Positions 1 to 9,230 are shown, counted from the first letter of the stretch. The stretch: DNA of 64,000 bases from Mucilaginibacter mallensis (GCF_900105165.1 NZ_LT629740.1:5766001-5830000); one strand, 5' to 3'. The notes: generated by a model from the sequence alone, not told the origin. Made by a program: numbers and translations.

Positions 1-336
1 AAATGTTTGCAGATCAGATTGATTGATCACATATAAAATCGTGTCTTCCAGTGCCTGTATGCTTACAAAGGATGCCGTTTGTGGTAAAAAACTCATATAA
101 TCGCACACAAAGTCGCCTTCTTTGTTAAAATAATTGGTTTTTTCCTCTTTGTCATCAGTGGCGTAATAGCGTACCAGCCCGGTCTCAATAAATGCCACGT
201 AACGGCAAACATTACCCGCTTCAAGCAGGTGCTCGCCTTTGCTCAATGTCTTTTTACGGAATAATTGATGTACTACTTCTTCATCATCAGTGGAAAGAGG
301 TATATAACTCCGTATCGCGTTTAACAAACTTTGCAT
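1..336 (-). CDS. Crp/Fnr family transcriptional regulator, 3' part cut by window edge
   Basis: The complementary strand reads 112 residues from an ATG at 336 to base 1 with no stop. The visible part is the cyclic-nucleotide-binding jelly roll of a Crp/Fnr regulator: the typical stretch EAGNVCRYVAFIETGLVRYY lies near residues 39-58 and LEDTILYVIN near 97-106. The DNA-binding half lies outside the window. It is divergent from a second Crp/Fnr gene at 482, with a 145-bp shared control region. Family membership is fairly sure; ligand and targets are unknown. Confidence 0.85.
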   Translation of the reverse strand, partial: MQSLLNAIRSYIPLSTDDEEVVHQLFRKKTLSKGEHLLEAGNVCRYVAFIETGLVRYYATDDKEEKTNYFNKEGDFVCDYMSFLPQTASFVSIQALEDTILYVINQSDLQTF

Positions 337-441
337 CTTTAAAATTACTTATTGCTAATAATAAGCATGGCATATCAATGTATTTTTTTAAGATATTAAA
401 CCTATTGGCGATGTCGTTACATTGCCCGCCAATCATCCTTA

Positions 442-457
442 GTTCGTATATTCGAAC
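442..457. promoter_or_regulatory. Inverted repeat GTTCG-N6-CGAAC, candidate Crp/Fnr-type operator
   Basis: A perfect 5-6-5 inverted repeat lies between two divergent Crp/Fnr regulators, 25 bp upstream of the GTG of the second. The 5-N6-5 architecture is that of known Crp/Fnr operators, though the half-site GTTCG differs from the E. coli TGTGA. Autoregulation is an inference. Confidence 0.4.
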
Positions 458-481
458 CAATAACAATCTTTATAAGCACCC

Positions 482-1066
482 GTGACTATCAACAAACTCT
501 TCGCCAACTTTGATAACTACCTGCCGCTTAATGAAGCTGAGCGGGCAGAGCTTGCGAGTCGGGTTACCGAAAGGATAATAAGACGCAGGCAATTCATTTT
601 GCAGGAGGGTGATATCTGCAAGCATTATACCTTTGTTGCTGAAGGCTGCTTTAAAATATTCCATGTTGATAAAAAGGGCGTTAAACATAACCTGCAGTTT
701 GTTGCTGAAAATGACTGGATAATGGAACTCGACAGTTTTTATACCGATAAACCAAGCCGGGTTTATATTGAAGCCATTGAGCCATCCGTTATTTTGCAGA
801 TAAAAAAGGAAGACCTGTTTTATTTGTTCACCAATATCCCCAAGTTCGACAGGAATTTCCGGGTGATTGTAGAGAACCGGTATGTAGAGCTGGAGAATCG
901 CATACTACAGGCCATCAGTTCAACCGCCGAGGAACGTTACCTGAGTTTTTTAGATCATTACCCCGAGTTATCACAACGATTACCTGGTACGCAAATAGCC
1001 TCCTATTTGGGCATCACGCCTGAATTTTTAAGCAAGATCCGTAAAGATATCTCCAGAAAGCACTAG
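482..1066 (+). CDS. Crp/Fnr family transcriptional regulator
   Basis: This 194-residue protein has the usual length of Bacteroidota Crp/Fnr regulators. Residues about 20-120 form the cNMP-binding jelly roll (FILQEGDICKHYTFVAEGCF) and the C-terminus carries a winged HTH (GTQIASYLGITPEFLSKIRK, near residues 168-188). The start is a GTG just downstream of the palindrome at 442-457; no in-frame ATG lies near. No iron-sulfur cysteine pattern is visible, so oxygen sensing is not supported. Its targets are probably nearby, perhaps the hydrolase/reductase pair at 1273-3059. Confidence 0.9.
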   Translation: MTINKLFANFDNYLPLNEAERAELASRVTERIIRRRQFILQEGDICKHYTFVAEGCFKIFHVDKKGVKHNLQFVAENDWIMELDSFYTDKPSRVYIEAIEPSVILQIKKEDLFYLFTNIPKFDRNFRVIVENRYVELENRILQAISSTAEERYLSFLDHYPELSQRLPGTQIASYLGITPEFLSKIRKDISRKH

Positions 1067-1090
1067 TGTCGTGTAAATCATAAAATGTCG

Positions 1091-1166
1091 CTAGTCATGA
1101 GCCTAAAGTCATGAGTCAAAAGAACGAATCTGACTTACGACTTTGGACTTACGACTAATGACTTTA
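1091..1166. repeat. Degenerate GACTT/AGTC-rich intergenic stretch
   Basis: The gap between the regulator and the hydrolase is filled with short imperfect repeats of GACTTACGACT, AGTCATGAG and similar words. The same kind of text occurs at 3060-3095 and 3239-3275. No coding sense is visible. Confidence 0.45.
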
Positions 1167-1272
1167 CATCAGCATCCTTAAACTACATTAAGGGTATTTC
1201 TTAAGCTATATTATAGGCTGCGGCCCCGCATAACAGCCACCTTTGCATTGTAAATAAAACGAAAAACAAGCA

Positions 1273-2082
1273 ATGGAAGATATAACAGCACGCAGGGGAA
1301 AATTTAACCAATTAGGCAGCATTTATCCTAAGCAAGCATCAGTAAAAACGGGACATGTTATTATAAACGGGGTAAGCTGCTACTGGCTCACACCTGAAAA
1401 ACCGGCACCCAACAAAATAGTTATTCACCTGCATGGCGGGGCTTTTGCGGTGGGCTCTATCCAGTCGCATGAAAGTATGCTTACGCACTTCGCGCATAAA
1501 CTGCAAACCAAAGTCCTGTTTGTTGATTATGCCTTAGCGCCCGAGCTCCCGTATCCAAACGCGCTGAATGATGTGATGAATGTATATACCGCGTTAATTG
1601 CCCAATATCCCGGTTATAAAGTTGATTTTATTGGCGATAGCGCGGGCGCCGGTCTAATCGTATCCGCTGTAGGCGAAATACTTAAAAAGCACATCCAACT
1701 GCCAAACGCTGCCGTATTTATTTCGCCGTGGATCAGTCTGCATTGCGATAACCCATCGCATGAGGATAACCGGGCTATAGATCCTATCCTTAGCCGGGAA
1801 TATTTAAAAAGTTCGGCAAAGGATTATATAGGCAATATCCCTATTGAAATTGTAAGCCCTGAAAATGTGGAACTGAGCGCATTCCCCCCGGTACTGATCA
1901 TGGTAGGCACTAATGAGATCCTGCAGGATGACAGTATTAACTTTTACAACAGCATAAAGGCCATTCAGCCCGCCGCTAAGCTCTCCATTTATGAAAACCA
2001 GGTGCATGTATGGATGTTGACAGGTATGCCGTCAGCAGCATCGCAACAAGCGTTAACAGAGATTAAAGAATTTTTAAACTAA
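1273..2082 (+). CDS. Alpha/beta hydrolase, hormone-sensitive-lipase (HSL) family
   Basis: A 269-residue cytoplasmic carboxylesterase-like protein. It shows the HSL oxyanion motif HGGA at residues 54-57 and the nucleophile elbow GDSAG with Ser123. The likely catalytic His is His245 (NQVHVW); the acid is probably in GTNEILQDD (214-220), which lacks the usual first Asp. There is no signal peptide. The reductase gene follows after 5 bp, so the two are probably cotranscribed. Substrate cannot be read from sequence; a second HSL-family gene lies at 56000. Confidence 0.88.
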   Translation: MEDITARRGKFNQLGSIYPKQASVKTGHVIINGVSCYWLTPEKPAPNKIVIHLHGGAFAVGSIQSHESMLTHFAHKLQTKVLFVDYALAPELPYPNALNDVMNVYTALIAQYPGYKVDFIGDSAGAGLIVSAVGEILKKHIQLPNAAVFISPWISLHCDNPSHEDNRAIDPILSREYLKSSAKDYIGNIPIEIVSPENVELSAFPPVLIMVGTNEILQDDSINFYNSIKAIQPAAKLSIYENQVHVWMLTGMPSAASQQALTEIKEFLN

Positions 2083-2087
2083 TTACA

Positions 2088-3059
2088 ATGATGAAAGCAG
2101 CAGTAACAACAAAGGCAGGCAAGCCTAATGTTATACAGATACAGGAAAAACCAATACCAGCAGTACAAAACGGTTGGGTATTAATTAAGATAAAAGCCTT
2201 TGGGATAAACAGGTCAGAGATATTTACCCGGCAGGGCGATTCGCCCAATGTGAAATTCCCGAGGGTACAGGGCATTGAATGTGTGGGCGAAGTGGAAAAT
2301 GACCCATCCGGCACATACAAAAAAGGCCAGAAGGTAGCAGCGATAATGGGCGGCATGGGCCGCGATTTTGACGGTGGCTACGCGGAGTATGCGGCATTGC
2401 CACTGGCAATTGTGTTTCCTTTTGAAAGCAAACTGCCATGGGAAACTTTGGGCGCGATACCCGAAATGTTCCAGACCGTATCGGGCTCATTAAACGAGGC
2501 ATTGGAGGTTAAAAAGGGTGAAACATTGCTTATCCGCGGCGGCACTTCATCTATCGGGATGCTGGCCTGCCAGTTAGCCAAGCACTATGGCTTAACTGTA
2601 ATAGCCACTACCCGTAATGCTGACAAGGAAGCGCTCCTGAAAAGCAATGGCGCCGATCATGTTTTAGTTGATGATGGCGATATCAGTTCAAAACTAAAAA
2701 GCATTTACCCACAAGGCGTTGATAACGTACTTGAACTCATCGGTATTACTACACTTAAAGATTCGCTAAAATGCGTACGCCCAAGGGGAGTGGTGTGTAT
2801 GACAGGCATACTCGGCGGTCAGTGGACCATGAAGGAGTTCACCCCAATGGGCGATATCCCCTCCCTGGCCCGCCTAACCGTTTACATGGGTGATGCTGCT
2901 AATTTAAGCGACACCCTGCTCCAGGATTTTATCAATGCTGTTGAAGCTGGCGAAATAAGTTTAAATATTAGTAAGGTATTTAAGCTCGATGATATAGTTA
3001 AAGCCCATGAATTGATGGAAAGTAACCAGGCGGGCGGCAAAATAGTAGTTGTAAGTTAG
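2088..3059 (+). CDS. Zinc-independent medium-chain dehydrogenase, quinone-oxidoreductase-like
   Basis: A 323-residue MDR-superfamily protein. The N-terminal GroES-like fold contains GINRSEIFTRQGDSP, and the Rossmann half has LLIRGGTSSIGMLACQLAKH near residues 145-164. The cysteines that bind structural or catalytic zinc are missing, which fits the NADPH:quinone reductase (QOR) branch. It sits 5 bp after the esterase gene. A role in reducing quinones or enones is known for the family; the actual substrate is inferred only. Confidence 0.87.
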   Translation: MMKAAVTTKAGKPNVIQIQEKPIPAVQNGWVLIKIKAFGINRSEIFTRQGDSPNVKFPRVQGIECVGEVENDPSGTYKKGQKVAAIMGGMGRDFDGGYAEYAALPLAIVFPFESKLPWETLGAIPEMFQTVSGSLNEALEVKKGETLLIRGGTSSIGMLACQLAKHYGLTVIATTRNADKEALLKSNGADHVLVDDGDISSKLKSIYPQGVDNVLELIGITTLKDSLKCVRPRGVVCMTGILGGQWTMKEFTPMGDIPSLARLTVYMGDAANLSDTLLQDFINAVEAGEISLNISKVFKLDDIVKAHELMESNQAGGKIVVVS

Positions 3060-3122
3060 TAATCATGAGTCGACAGTCTTTAGTCCTAAATCTAAATGTT
3101 ATTTTTTTGACTTGATACCATA

Positions 3123-3237
3123 GGTGTTCGGAAGATTAAAAAAGGGAGTCATGCTGAGGCACTCGAAGCATGCGGGCAAAGGCCTTTACGCTTACCCCAC
3201 GCTCAATATTCGTAAGAAAATAAGTCTTCCGAACACC
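3123..3237. repeat. MITE-like element, copy A (13-bp terminal inverted repeats)
   Basis: A 115-bp unit is bounded by perfect inverted repeats GGTGTTCGGAAGA (3123-3135) and TCTTCCGAACACC (3225-3237). Its core CATGCTGAGGCACTCGAAG and GGCCTTTACGC recur at 7736-7859 and 11846-11956. Compared with copy B it lacks an internal stretch of about 23 bp, the right arm of the inner hairpin. No target duplication is obvious. Confidence 0.7.
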
Positions 3238-3282
3238 AGTGGACTTTAGACTTAGGACTCTCGACTTTAGACTCAACTCAAC

Positions 3283-4725
3283 TTACAAATTGTGGATATA
3301 GGACAACAGCAATCCCGCGCCAAAATAGGAGGCCTTGGTATTGCCGGGATCGCCCAGCAAAGTATTGCCTTCATTAGGGTTGCTGAAGTTTACGGTTTGC
3401 ATATACTTATCCGTTGTGCCGTATGATAGTAATAAGCCTGCCCGGAAGTTGAATTTTCGTTTTTTAATATTGGCACCTATCTGGCAATGGTAAATATTAT
3501 AATATGCCGTGTTTGAAGTATAACCATTGCCCACATCTTTATATAAGCTGTTATCAGCATAATTATAATCGGTATGCAGTGATATAAAGCCGGTTACCTC
3601 TGGTTTTATCATATAGCTTGCCCCTATACCATAATTTAAGATCGATTTGCGGGCATCTTCAAATTGTAACACCTCAGTCCCATTATAATCGGATGGTGGT
3701 TCGCCTTTAATAAAGGTCGCATTGCGTGGTGTTATTATATCATACTCATTTACTTTGGTAAAGTATTCGGCCGCAAAATATATCTGCCCTTTATCAAAAT
3801 CATAAGCATAGCCAAATGCTGTGCTCAACGGCATTTTATACTTAACCTTTAAGCTTTGCTGCCTTGTGTTAGCCAATAGGTTAAGCGTATCCTTTGGGCC
3901 AATTATTAAGTCGCTAACCTGTTGGTCGCTCAGTAAACTTGCGCTGCCTGCTATATGTAATAAAGGCGATGATACAGTAATACCAACATGGCTCCTGTCG
4001 GCATCGTAGGCTAAACCCGCTTTAAACCTGATCCCCACATTATAATATGATGCGAGGTATGATTCCAGCGTTGTGGCGATGGGTGGCAAGCCCTCTTCGT
4101 CACTGCTGCTGTTATATAACGCTCTTGAGCTGATATCGGTATTGTAGCTTTGCTTACGCAGATCGCCCTCGGCCGACAGGCCAAAAGAAAAATCATTGGA
4201 GATCTTAAATCCTCCGCTTATAATGCCCGAAGTCTCATTAGTGGTGTTAATGTTTTTATACTGCCCGAGGTAAACCTCGGGGCCGGGGCTGTAGGAGTCA
4301 TTGAGCACATTAAACGTAGCATCCCGCTGTTGTGTAGCCTGGAAACTCATTACCGGGGTATGGGTAAGTGCGTAGCCCAAAGTGAAGGGATGATTGCCTT
4401 TAATAGCTATAACTGCCGATACCATTTGTGGAATAATACTGGCCGATGTGGAGTTAAGATCATAACCGGTACCCGCGCCGTTCTTTATTTTGATATCGCC
4501 GTATTGGTATACTGTTCCGCTGATGGATGCTGAACTTTTAGTGTTGTGTGATAATAAGGCGGGGTTTAAAAACATGACACCACTATCGCGGTTAAAGGCT
4601 ACTACAGCGCCCGGGGTTAAATAACCTGCCGGATTATAACCCGACGACCAGTAGTTGGCGTCCTGTGCTTTGGCTGTTTGAACAAAAAGCACAGCACATA
4701 AAAATGTGATAAGGATTTTTGACAT
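3283..4725 (-). CDS. Outer membrane beta-barrel protein, FadL/OMPP1-like
   Basis: A 480-residue exported protein with a signal peptide ending near residue 20 (TAKA-Q). Early in the mature part FLNPALL resembles the NPA region of FadL-family transporters, and the rest is made of alternating amphipathic strands and Gly/Tyr turns typical of a 14-strand barrel, closing with FGAGLLLSYIHNL. FadL proteins pass hydrophobic compounds across the outer membrane. The gene is divergent from the PI-PLC-like gene at 4840. The exact family is less sure than the barrel fold. Confidence 0.72.
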   Translation of the reverse strand: MSKILITFLCAVLFVQTAKAQDANYWSSGYNPAGYLTPGAVVAFNRDSGVMFLNPALLSHNTKSSASISGTVYQYGDIKIKNGAGTGYDLNSTSASIIPQMVSAVIAIKGNHPFTLGYALTHTPVMSFQATQQRDATFNVLNDSYSPGPEVYLGQYKNINTTNETSGIISGGFKISNDFSFGLSAEGDLRKQSYNTDISSRALYNSSSDEEGLPPIATTLESYLASYYNVGIRFKAGLAYDADRSHVGITVSSPLLHIAGSASLLSDQQVSDLIIGPKDTLNLLANTRQQSLKVKYKMPLSTAFGYAYDFDKGQIYFAAEYFTKVNEYDIITPRNATFIKGEPPSDYNGTEVLQFEDARKSILNYGIGASYMIKPEVTGFISLHTDYNYADNSLYKDVGNGYTSNTAYYNIYHCQIGANIKKRKFNFRAGLLLSYGTTDKYMQTVNFSNPNEGNTLLGDPGNTKASYFGAGLLLSYIHNL

Positions 4726-4839
4726 AGGCTTATTTTTTAATAAAAATATTATAAATTCACCATAAGAAAAAGTATTTATAAATCAATTTTTTAATAGTCA
4801 GTTAATTATGGCTGGTTATTTCACCTTTTAACCCGGTTT

Positions 4840-6828
4840 ATGAAGGTCTTAAAAGTTATTGCTGCACTTATATACTTTATTATTTTCGCGGGTTTAATAA
4901 GCCTGCATGCGCAGGATCTGAGCTTTAGTCAGCCCATTAACTTCCTGCCTGCCGCCCATACCGATAAAGCTATTGATATTACCAATTTTAAAGGCGGCTA
5001 TTTTGTAACCTGGAAGGATGCCGGATCAACCGGGAATATCCATGTGAGCTACATCGGCAACCAGAATAGCACCAATTTCTCAGCAAATGAAGCCACAGCC
5101 GGAAACGAAGAAAGCGCCTATGCGCCGGTTTTCAGGGTGGTTAATAACCACATATATGCCTTATGGTTAAGTACAGATGGTTCGTTAAAATATATGATTA
5201 ATAACAGCGATACTTCTTTTAATACGGAAAGTATACATACACTAAGCTTTAACACCCCGGCAAAACTGAGATCAGGCATTACAGCGTCAACGGTTGATGG
5301 CAGACTGGTTATAGCATCGCATACTGATAGTAAATATGATATGGCAATAGCTGTAATTGATGCTGACGATAATGGCATACTTAAGCCTGCCGATCTGCAA
5401 ACGATACCCGGTAAAAAGAGCGGGGAATATCCCTTTGTGGTAACGCTTTCAACTAATATAATCAGGATATGTTATAAGAGCTCCAGCGATCAGGGTGTTT
5501 ATTATTCCGATTTTGATCCTGTGGCTAAAACATGGTCGGCTGATGTGCGGGTTGGCAAATCAAAAACACAGGTATCGCCAGCAGTATATCATTCCTTTAA
5601 TACCACCAGGCTTTTTTACATCTGGAAAGGCTACAAACAGGATAATCATTTGTATTACGCCACCGAAACCGAGCAGGGGCGCCCTAATAATGAGCGTGTT
5701 TTACCCGACTTTTTTACAACAACAAACCCCGTATCTATTTGCACAGTAGATGATAAAAAGTTTATACTGGCATTTGTCGGCATGGATAAAAAATTGTACC
5801 TCAGTTATTTTACCAATTACAATCCCGCGCGCTGGATGGAGGATTTCCTGTTCCCGGCCAAGGGTAATTTAACCCTTAAGGATATTGTGATACCGGGTTC
5901 ACATGATGCAGGCATGTCGGCATTAAACGGTACCGGTGGCGCGCAGGCGGGTTCTATCAATCCCTGCAATACGCTTACGCAAACACAAAATATCGGCAGC
6001 CAGTTAAATGCAGGTCTCAGGATGTTTGACCTACGGGTGGGTAAGTATAAAAATCAGTTCTACATAAAACATAGCTCCTCTGATTGTATGGGCGATGCTA
6101 TCGGCGGGGGGTATGGCGAGCGCTTTAATGATATTCTTGATTCTGTTAAAACATTTTTAGATCATCATAAAAAAGAATTTATCATCTTAACATTCAGTCA
6201 TTTTTGCCCAACTGAGGCTTCGGCAAGCAATGTTGCCGATTCTATTGTAAGCGTATTGGGTAAAGATCATATTTATAATAATAAGGGTAAAAGTATTGAC
6301 CAGATAAAATTGAATGACCTGGCGGGAAAGGTGCTCATCGCCTTTGAAAAATATAGCTACCCGGATAAAATGATCGACTCCAACTCCATGGCCGATGCCG
6401 GGAAAACTTTCCTGAATTTCCGCAGAAAATACGCCGCTACTAACCAGATCACGAACCTTGTAGCTGCCGAAGAGCAGTTTTTTACGTCGATGAAGGATGG
6501 AGTAAGCAAAAATGATTTGATCCGTTTGGATTGGCAGCTTACGCAAAGTAGTGAGGAAGCTGCATTGGTTTGTAATGATTTTCAGAACGAGGATCTAAAT
6601 CCTGTTATTAATAGTGTGATGTTGCTTACTAATGTGATCAAAAAAAATCAGAGTATAACCGATCTGGCTATATCTGGTAACAAATACATTATTGCTAAGG
6701 TTAACGAATGGATAAAAGCTGGTATAATCAACAAAAACAACAAGCCCAACATTGTATATGTGGATGCCGCTGGCGCATGGATAACCGATTATTGCATTCA
6801 GTTAAACAGTAAACCGGTATATAATTAA
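4840..6828 (+). CDS. Secreted PI-PLC X-domain protein with N-terminal beta-propeller-like region
   Basis: A 662-residue protein with a signal peptide (cleavage near LHA-Q, residue 25). Residues about 30-335 have repeated WK-D/YIG/YYS blades resembling sialidase-like propellers. From about 340 a phosphatidylinositol-specific phospholipase C X domain begins: IPGSHDAGM holds the first catalytic His355, and FYIKHSSSD the second His411, followed by EFIILTFSHF. Bacterial PI-PLCs cleave phosphoinositides or GPI anchors without calcium. The propeller may help bind a surface. No C-terminal sorting domain is seen, so release by the type II route or retention in the periplasm is open. Confidence 0.82.
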   Translation: MKVLKVIAALIYFIIFAGLISLHAQDLSFSQPINFLPAAHTDKAIDITNFKGGYFVTWKDAGSTGNIHVSYIGNQNSTNFSANEATAGNEESAYAPVFRVVNNHIYALWLSTDGSLKYMINNSDTSFNTESIHTLSFNTPAKLRSGITASTVDGRLVIASHTDSKYDMAIAVIDADDNGILKPADLQTIPGKKSGEYPFVVTLSTNIIRICYKSSSDQGVYYSDFDPVAKTWSADVRVGKSKTQVSPAVYHSFNTTRLFYIWKGYKQDNHLYYATETEQGRPNNERVLPDFFTTTNPVSICTVDDKKFILAFVGMDKKLYLSYFTNYNPARWMEDFLFPAKGNLTLKDIVIPGSHDAGMSALNGTGGAQAGSINPCNTLTQTQNIGSQLNAGLRMFDLRVGKYKNQFYIKHSSSDCMGDAIGGGYGERFNDILDSVKTFLDHHKKEFIILTFSHFCPTEASASNVADSIVSVLGKDHIYNNKGKSIDQIKLNDLAGKVLIAFEKYSYPDKMIDSNSMADAGKTFLNFRRKYAATNQITNLVAAEEQFFTSMKDGVSKNDLIRLDWQLTQSSEEAALVCNDFQNEDLNPVINSVMLLTNVIKKNQSITDLAISGNKYIIAKVNEWIKAGIINKNNKPNIVYVDAAGAWITDYCIQLNSKPVYN

Positions 6829-6963
6829 GGGCCCACAACCTTGATTTATCAGCCAAGTTTCAAATCTTACTTCTTCTACTGCAATTAATGAGCCCGCTGA
6901 GGGAATTTAATTATCTTCGGAGCGTTGAAGAAAGTAACGATTAATAAGATCCCCCTCAATAAA

Positions 6964-7695
6964 ATGAAAAAGTCATTATTCTTAATTCCAGTATTTTTAA
7001 TGCTGATAAATGTCGGCAGCTATGCCCAAAATAAAAAGGTAGCAGTTGTTACATTTTACATGAACAAACAAATCGACCTGTCGGAGTTTAGCGCGTCTAA
7101 AGATGTAGATATTCAAAGCAAGTTGAACGACGACCCGAAGTTTAACCTTGCGCCATTATTATCAAACTTCCACACCCGTTTTTTTAATAATTACGCGTCC
7201 AATTTCCCCTTCCTGCTTTTACCGGAGGGCGAGGTTGCCAATAATGATGCTTACAAGGCTTTCATCCCTATAGGCGGCGATAACAGCAAAGGTGCTTATG
7301 ATGACAAGCATTACTTTTTACCTGTTGATGGCTATAAAGTTATTTTGCCTTTTGTGAGCCATGCCAACGAAAGAAAGCTGATAAAAATATTTAACCAATG
7401 CGATGGCGTGATGAAGGTATATGTATATTTTTCATTAGTGAAATATGGAGTTGCCGGAATGGGCGTAGTTAAAATTGAGGCGCATTCTGATATATCGTTA
7501 TACAATAAAGATGGCGACCAGATATTCTCCATAAAAGAAGCGGCGAAATCAAGAAATATGAATACGCTTACCGGTGGCATCCCTAAAATGACAGCCGACA
7601 AAATATTGCCAATGTGCCAAAGCGCTATGGATGAGCTGATATCAACCGTGCAAAAGGACTTGCCTAAGCTGGTTAAAAACGGGGCTACGCTGTAA
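6964..7695 (+). CDS. Secreted protein of unknown function
   Basis: A 243-residue protein whose N-terminus MKKSLFLIPVFLMLINVG is a signal peptide ending near SYAQ. The frame is open back to a TTG at 6925, but the ATG at 6964 puts the signal peptide at the very start and is preferred. I do not recognise a family. The mature part is soluble, mixed alpha/beta, with strands such as VMKVYVYFSLVKYG and YNKDGDQIFSI. It follows the PI-PLC gene on the same strand after about 135 bp. Confidence 0.75.
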   Translation: MKKSLFLIPVFLMLINVGSYAQNKKVAVVTFYMNKQIDLSEFSASKDVDIQSKLNDDPKFNLAPLLSNFHTRFFNNYASNFPFLLLPEGEVANNDAYKAFIPIGGDNSKGAYDDKHYFLPVDGYKVILPFVSHANERKLIKIFNQCDGVMKVYVYFSLVKYGVAGMGVVKIEAHSDISLYNKDGDQIFSIKEAAKSRNMNTLTGGIPKMTADKILPMCQSAMDELISTVQKDLPKLVKNGATL

Positions 7696-7735
7696 GCGGT
7701 TAATCCGTTTTAAGCATTTCGTATGGAGACACCAT

Positions 7736-7859
7736 AAATAAAAAGGGAATCATGCTGAGGCACTCGAAGTATGCGGGTAATGGCCTTTACGCTTACCCTT
7801 CGAGTGCCTCAGGGTGACCCCACGCTCAATAATTGTAAGAAAATATATCTTCCGAATAC
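7736..7859. repeat. MITE-like element, copy B
   Basis: This copy shares the core CATGCTGAGGCACTCGAAG and GGCCTTTACGC with the copies at 3123 and 11846. It has both arms of the inner hairpin: GAGGCACTCGAAG and CTTCGAGTGCCTC. Its right end TCTTCCGAATAC (7848-7859) matches the terminal repeat of copy A imperfectly, and the left end has decayed. Confidence 0.65.
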
Positions 7860-7868
7860 TGATGATAC

Positions 7869-7940
7869 AGAGACACAAAATATTGTGTCTCTACGCGTAA
7901 ATCTTTTCATCTCATGTAGAGACGCAAAATTTTGCGTCTC
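7869..7940. repeat. Paired palindromes of the AGAGACACAA / GAGACGCAAAA type
   Basis: Palindrome one is AGAGACACAA-AATA-TTGTGTCTCT (7869-7892). Palindrome two is the perfect 22-mer GAGACGCAAAA-TTTTGCGTCTC (7919-7940). The same pair in the same order and near-equal spacing recurs at 26111-26184, so this is a composite repeat of the REP/BIME kind. Two hairpins next to the 3' ends of flanking genes may also act as a terminator. Confidence 0.7.
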
Positions 7941-7947
7941 CCATTTG

Positions 7948-8388
7948 TTAAACAGGCCTTACCGGCTCCAGGCCATAGGTTTTCATAATAGCCAGTACTT
8001 TTTGCATATCAGGCGGGCCGCCTGCGTTTATCACCTTTGCAATTTCACGAAAGTAAGCCGGGGCGATAGATGCCGGTGAAAGCGTACACAGCACCCGGGC
8101 AGTTTCATTGTGCAAATTATTGAAGCCATGCACAACACCCCTTTTTACAAAGCAATGGTCGCCCGCTTTCAATTCCACTATTTCGGTGCCGACGGTTTGG
8201 GTGATCGTCCCTTCCAGTATGTACAGCGTTTCATCTACCTCAACATGAAAATGCGGTGCAGGTACTTTTACATTTGGTGGTACAATCATTTCAAACTGCA
8301 CCAATGTGCCGTCGGTGTCATCGCCATCCAGCAAAAAATCAAGCTCGAGGCCGCCCATGCGGATAGTTTCTTTAATAAATGGGAACAT
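7948..8388 (-). CDS. Single-domain cupin protein
   Basis: A 146-residue cytoplasmic protein with a complete cupin core: motif 1 is PHFHVEVDETLYILEG, giving the metal ligands His-X-His-X4-Glu, and motif 2 is GDHCFVKRGVVHGFNN with the last His ligand. Such proteins bind a metal and act as small dioxygenases, isomerases or sensors; the reaction cannot be told. It converges with the secreted-protein gene at 6964, with the repeats between them. A second cupin of the same general type occurs at 59921. Confidence 0.85.
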   Translation of the reverse strand: MFPFIKETIRMGGLELDFLLDGDDTDGTLVQFEMIVPPNVKVPAPHFHVEVDETLYILEGTITQTVGTEIVELKAGDHCFVKRGVVHGFNNLHNETARVLCTLSPASIAPAYFREIAKVINAGGPPDMQKVLAIMKTYGLEPVRPV

Positions 8389-8519
8389 CGTGATTTATGG
8401 TTTAAATAAGATAGCTAAATGTAATAATTATCTATTGGAAATTGTAAAAACTTACCGGCCTGGTGTAGCATTTTAGTTTTTGCACCCGTAATGAATATAA
8501 TTAACTCCTATTATTCGTC

Positions 8520-9230
8520 ATGAAAAGTTCAAAAAAATTAAAGTCGGTTTTGGCAGGTGTTGGTTTTGTGAGTTTGTTATCTATTATGTTGCTTTCCTGT
8601 TTAAAGGATCATAACACATATGTAACGGTGCCAACTGCCCAATTAATGGTTGTTCAAGGTTCACCGGATGCGCCAGCAGAAATTCTTTACCTAAACACAA
8701 ACAGAGTAACCTCCCAACCCTACAATTATGGGGATTGGGTTGGTTACTTTAATGCGTACACAGGCACCCGCCAGGTTGTGTTGTATAATTATGCCTCGCA
8801 ATCAGTAATTGTATCAGATACGATTGGTTTAAAACAGGGTGTTGCTTATTCATTATTTCTGGGGAATACCTATACCAAACCGGATTTTATTTTGCTGAAG
8901 GATACCATTTCGCAGCCTGCAAGCGGAAAAGCAAGCATCAGGTTTGTTGATGTAAGTCCGGATGCCGGCGCGGTTGATCTGTCGGCAAATAATACAGTGT
9001 TGGTTTCAAACAAAACCTACAAAGGCGCATCATCGTTTTTGCCGGTTAATGGTAATAACACTACTTATAGTTTCCAGGTGCTAAAAAGCGGAACCAGTAC
9101 TGTTTTAGCTACGCTAAGTAATATTACTATTCAAAACGGGCAGGTTTATACGGTTTGGCTGCACGGCCTTGCAGCAGGCACAGGTACTGCAGCACTAAAA
9201 GCGGATATTATTACGAATGCCTCTTATTAA
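8520..9230 (+). CDS. DUF4397-type surface lipoprotein
   Basis: A 236-residue protein with a lipoprotein signal (IMLLSC, lipid-modified Cys27). The mature part resembles DUF4397 in sequence: VQGSPDAPAEILYLNTNRV and a second related half beginning IRFVDVSPDAGAVDL, so the protein is built of two similar beta-sandwich units. Function is unknown for the family. It is followed by another lipoprotein gene and then by a sigma factor pair, all on the same strand. Confidence 0.75.
   Translation: MKSSKKLKSVLAGVGFVSLLSIMLLSCLKDHNTYVTVPTAQLMVVQGSPDAPAEILYLNTNRVTSQPYNYGDWVGYFNAYTGTRQVVLYNYASQSVIVSDTIGLKQGVAYSLFLGNTYTKPDFILLKDTISQPASGKASIRFVDVSPDAGAVDLSANNTVLVSNKTYKGASSFLPVNGNNTTYSFQVLKSGTSTVLATLSNITIQNGQVYTVWLHGLAAGTGTAALKADIITNASY

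Noticed and set aside
192-485. 97-residue plus-strand frame at the window start
   Set aside because: It is antisense to the Crp/Fnr coding sequence and the divergent promoter region and shows no protein features.
2224-2581. Overlapping minus-strand frames inside the quinone-reductase gene
   Set aside because: The plus-strand frame has clear MDR motifs; the opposite frames have none.
7771-8079. 102-residue open frame across the repeat cluster
   Set aside because: It is made of MITE-like and palindrome sequence and runs antisense into the cupin gene.
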